From assembly GCA_003170085.1 (NCBI GenBank), contig PMZT01000036.1, forward strand, positions 1 to 46,186: 46,186 nucleotides of DNA, read 5' to 3'. Every line of letters starts with the position of its first letter. The stretch's first letter is position 1. Shown piece by piece: positions 43,797 through 46,186 of the stretch. The notes below the pieces were generated by a model that did not search any database, was not told the DNA's origin, and saw only the letters and a program-made list of their open reading frames with translations. The position numbers and the translations under genes are program-made. The DNA is from Planctomycetia bacterium. GTDB lineage: Bacteria > Planctomycetota > Phycisphaerae > FEN-1346.

Positions 43797-44810
43797 TTGA
43801 CCACGGCCATCGGATGCATCTCGGGCGGACTCGACTCGACCCTTGCAGTAGCGCTCATCAAACGCCAGGGGATCGAGGTCATCGCCTTCCACGTGTTGCA
43901 CCTCTGGCACCCGCTGCCCGAGAACCCCGGCGCCAAGCCGCGGGCCGTGGCCACCGCCGAGTCGCTGGGCGTGCGGTGCGTAACGCTCGACGCCGCCCAA
44001 GCCGATCTCGACATGGTGCAGAACCCCAAGCACGGCCTCGGCAAGCGGATGAACCCGTGCATCGACTGCCGCATCTGGTCGCTCGTGCGAGCCAAGGAAC
44101 TCATGCTGGCCGAGGGCGCCGACTTCGTCTTCACGGGCGAAGTGGTCGGGCAGCGGCCGATGTCGCAGCGCCGTCCGACGATGCGGCTGATCGAGAAGGA
44201 ATCGGGCCTCGAGGACCTGCTGCTCAGGCCCCTCTCAGCCAAGTCGCTCACGCCCACGAAGGCCGAGCGCGAGGGCCTGGTCGACCGCGAGCGGCTCATG
44301 GGCATCTCGGGGCGGTCGCGCCGCGAGCAGATGAAGCTGGCGAGCGAGTTGGGCATCACCGATTACCCGTCGCCGGCCGGCGGCTGCCTCGTGACCGACC
44401 CCGCGTTCGCGTTCCGCCTGAAAGAACTCCTGAGCCACGGCCCGCCGAGCGTGGCCGACGTTGAGCTTCTCAAGGTGGGCCGCCACTTCCGCCTGGCCGA
44501 CGGAACGCTCCTCGTGATGGGCCGCTTCGAGAAGGACAACGTCCTGCTGGAGCGGTTCCTTCAGCCGGGCGACGTAAAACTCGAGGCCGCCGAGATTCCC
44601 GGCCCCACGACCTTGCTGCGCGGCAGCGCGAGCGAGGCGAATCTCGCAACCGCGGCGTCGCTGACCCTGAGGTACATCAAGTCTCTGCCGCGCACGCCGT
44701 GGCCGGTCCTCGTGACGCCCGTCGGCGGCCAGCCGCGCCAGGTGCCCGCGGCCCCGGCCGATGATGCCGAGGCGCGGCGGTGGATCATCTCGCCGGAGGA
44801 ACCGAAGTGA
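43797..44810 (+). CDS. PP-loop ATP-pyrophosphatase, ThiI/MnmA-like putative sulfurtransferase
   Basis: CISGGLDSTLAVALIKRQG; NPCIDCRIW; C-terminal HFRLADGTLLVMGRFEKDN resembles NFACT-R; TTG start with CGGAG SD inferred. Confidence 0.82.
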   Translation: MTTAIGCISGGLDSTLAVALIKRQGIEVIAFHVLHLWHPLPENPGAKPRAVATAESLGVRCVTLDAAQADLDMVQNPKHGLGKRMNPCIDCRIWSLVRAKELMLAEGADFVFTGEVVGQRPMSQRRPTMRLIEKESGLEDLLLRPLSAKSLTPTKAEREGLVDRERLMGISGRSRREQMKLASELGITDYPSPAGGCLVTDPAFAFRLKELLSHGPPSVADVELLKVGRHFRLADGTLLVMGRFEKDNVLLERFLQPGDVKLEAAEIPGPTTLLRGSASEANLATAASLTLRYIKSLPRTPWPVLVTPVGGQPRQVPAAPADDAEARRWIISPEEPK

Positions 44811-45643
44811 CGAAGGCCGAACAAGCAGCGAACGATCTGGCGGCCAAGCGCGCGCGGCTGGAGGCGATCCTCAAGGAACTCCGGTCGGTGGCCATCGCGT
44901 TCTCCGGCGGCGTGGACTCTACGTTCCTCGTGGCCGAGGCGCGGCGGGTCCTCGGAAGGAAGAACGTCCTGGCGATCACCGCCAGCAGCGAGACGTACAG
45001 CCGGCGCGAACTCGATGAGGCGCGGGAACTCGCCAAGCGGCTGGACATCGAGCAGGCCGTGATCGAGACCCGCGAACTTGAGATCGAGCACTTCCGCAGC
45101 AATCCGCCCGAGCGGTGCTACTACTGCAAGAAGGAACTGATGGGGCAGATCCTGGCGATCGCGAAGCAGCGCGGCCTTGCCGCCGTGTGCGACGGCGCCA
45201 ACGCCGACGACGCCGGCCAGTGGCGGCCGGGGATGCGGGCCGCGGCGGAGCTGGGCGTCCGGAGCCCGCTGAAGGAGGCGGGCCTGGCGAAGGACGATAT
45301 CCGCACGCTCTCGCGCCAGGAGGGCCTGCCCACGTGGGACCGCCCATCGGCCGCGTGCCTGGCCAGCCGGTTCCCTTATGGCCATACGATCACGGCCGAA
45401 GGGCTGAAGCGCGTCGCCGCGGCCGAGGACGTGCTGCGCGGGCTCGGCTTCACGGGCTTCCGCGTGCGCGATCACGGGACGGTGGCGCGGATCGAGGTCG
45501 CTCCGCAGGACATCGCCAAGGTCGCCGTCGAGCACCGCGAGCGGCTGGTGCGCGACCTCAAGGCCCTCGGCTACGCGTACGTGACCGTGGACCTCCAGGG
45601 CTACCGCTCCGGCGCGATGGATGAAGTGCTGCCGCAGCGATAA
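44807..45643 (+). CDS. larE: ATP-dependent sacrificial sulfur transferase LarE
   Basis: VAIAFSGGVDSTFLVAEA; RCYYCKKELM; CDGANADD; RPSAACLASRFPYG; GTG start overlapping the preceding stop. Confidence 0.9.
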   Translation: MTKAEQAANDLAAKRARLEAILKELRSVAIAFSGGVDSTFLVAEARRVLGRKNVLAITASSETYSRRELDEARELAKRLDIEQAVIETRELEIEHFRSNPPERCYYCKKELMGQILAIAKQRGLAAVCDGANADDAGQWRPGMRAAAELGVRSPLKEAGLAKDDIRTLSRQEGLPTWDRPSAACLASRFPYGHTITAEGLKRVAAAEDVLRGLGFTGFRVRDHGTVARIEVAPQDIAKVAVEHRERLVRDLKALGYAYVTVDLQGYRSGAMDEVLPQR

Positions 45644-45682
45644 GATGGGAAGCGGGAACAGGGAAGTTGTGGGGGAACGCCC

Positions 45683-46027
45683 ATGAAAGACCTCCTGGAT
45701 TACCCGCTTGCGGCCGTTCGGTCAGCCTTCCGCACCCTCATCGGCTGGACTGCCGTTATGGCAATCACCTCCGTTGGTAGCTTCATCGTGGCTCGCTGCA
45801 TCGAACTAGGCGGTCACGCCCTTGAATTGACGGCACTATATATCCTATTCGATCTGGCTATCCTCGCTTTCTTCCACTGGCCGGTACTCTACGCTTTTAT
45901 GGCTACAGCCATGGGCTGGTCTCTTGGGCTCGTTATCGAATCATTCCGCTTCCGCCTCGTTGTTGCCCTCGTCAATGTGGCGTTATGGGCGGCCATGGCC
46001 GTATGGATGCCGCTCGAACCCCTATAG
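45683..46027 (+). CDS. Small hypothetical membrane protein
   Basis: 114 aa, several hydrophobic segments. Confidence 0.55.
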   Translation: MKDLLDYPLAAVRSAFRTLIGWTAVMAITSVGSFIVARCIELGGHALELTALYILFDLAILAFFHWPVLYAFMATAMGWSLGLVIESFRFRLVVALVNVALWAAMAVWMPLEPL

Positions 46028-46114
46028 GCCCGCAGGGCCGACTGTGAGTAGCCACGCGGCGCAAGCCCGTGGAAAACGACCCGCAAGACACCCCCCCCTT
46101 TCTCCTTCTTTGAA

Positions 46115-46179
46115 GAGCCCCACCGGGGCGATTGAGATCAGCCGCGCCCGGCACAGGATCAATCGCCCCCCTGGGGCTC
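46115..46179. repeat. 21-bp inverted repeat pair at window edge
   Basis: gagccccaccggggcgattga / tcaatcgcccccctggggctc. Confidence 0.8.
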
Positions 46180-46186
46180 AAAGACG

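Noticed and set aside
42554-44359. 601-aa minus-strand ORF
   Set aside because: Out-of-frame overlap with two well-supported CDSs; no domain
1-46186. CRISPR array
   Set aside because: No regularly spaced repeats with unique spacers; repeats seen are dispersed palindromes or a two-copy direct repeat, and no cas genes are recognisable
1-46186. Prophage, IS element or integrase
   Set aside because: No transposase, integrase or phage structural ORF recognised; REP-like elements have no local RAYT gene

Overview
High-GC bacterial window. The gene content (Tat-exported Gfo/Idh/MocA oxidoreductases, DUF1080, ThuA, a HEAT-TIM-barrel fusion, discoidin proteins) looks like Planctomycetota; this is inference, as there is no rRNA marker. 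I support about 38 CDS, one tRNA-Val(GAC), several terminator hairpins and several families of dispersed palindromic repeats. Main blocks: (1) 0.3-7.8 kb, two-component signalling plus a FliA-type sigma factor, flanking a minus-strand island of small Cys-rich, TPR and membrane proteins of unknown function. (2) 9.6-30.1 kb, a secreted carbohydrate-oxidoreduction supercluster: three Tat-type Gfo/Idh/MocA proteins, a HEAT-sugar isomerase fusion, four DUF1080 proteins and ThuA. It also holds a multiheme cytochrome c, a b-type cytochrome and ApbE. (3) 30-37 kb, cyclase, NCS2 permease, ferredoxin, ArsR, a DUF5597-like glycosidase and a discoidin protein. (4) 37.4-45.6 kb, a bioD/bioA/SAM hydroxide adenosyltransferase overlap operon, a fused FAD/Fe-S oxidase, and a PP-loop ATPase overlapping larE. 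The best candidate for an undescribed system is a periplasmic 3-keto-glycoside pathway directly linked to a membrane multiheme-cytochrome electron sink (16.1-20.2 kb). Second is the small-protein island at 3.4-6.2 kb. Family assignments come from reading motifs by eye, with no database search.
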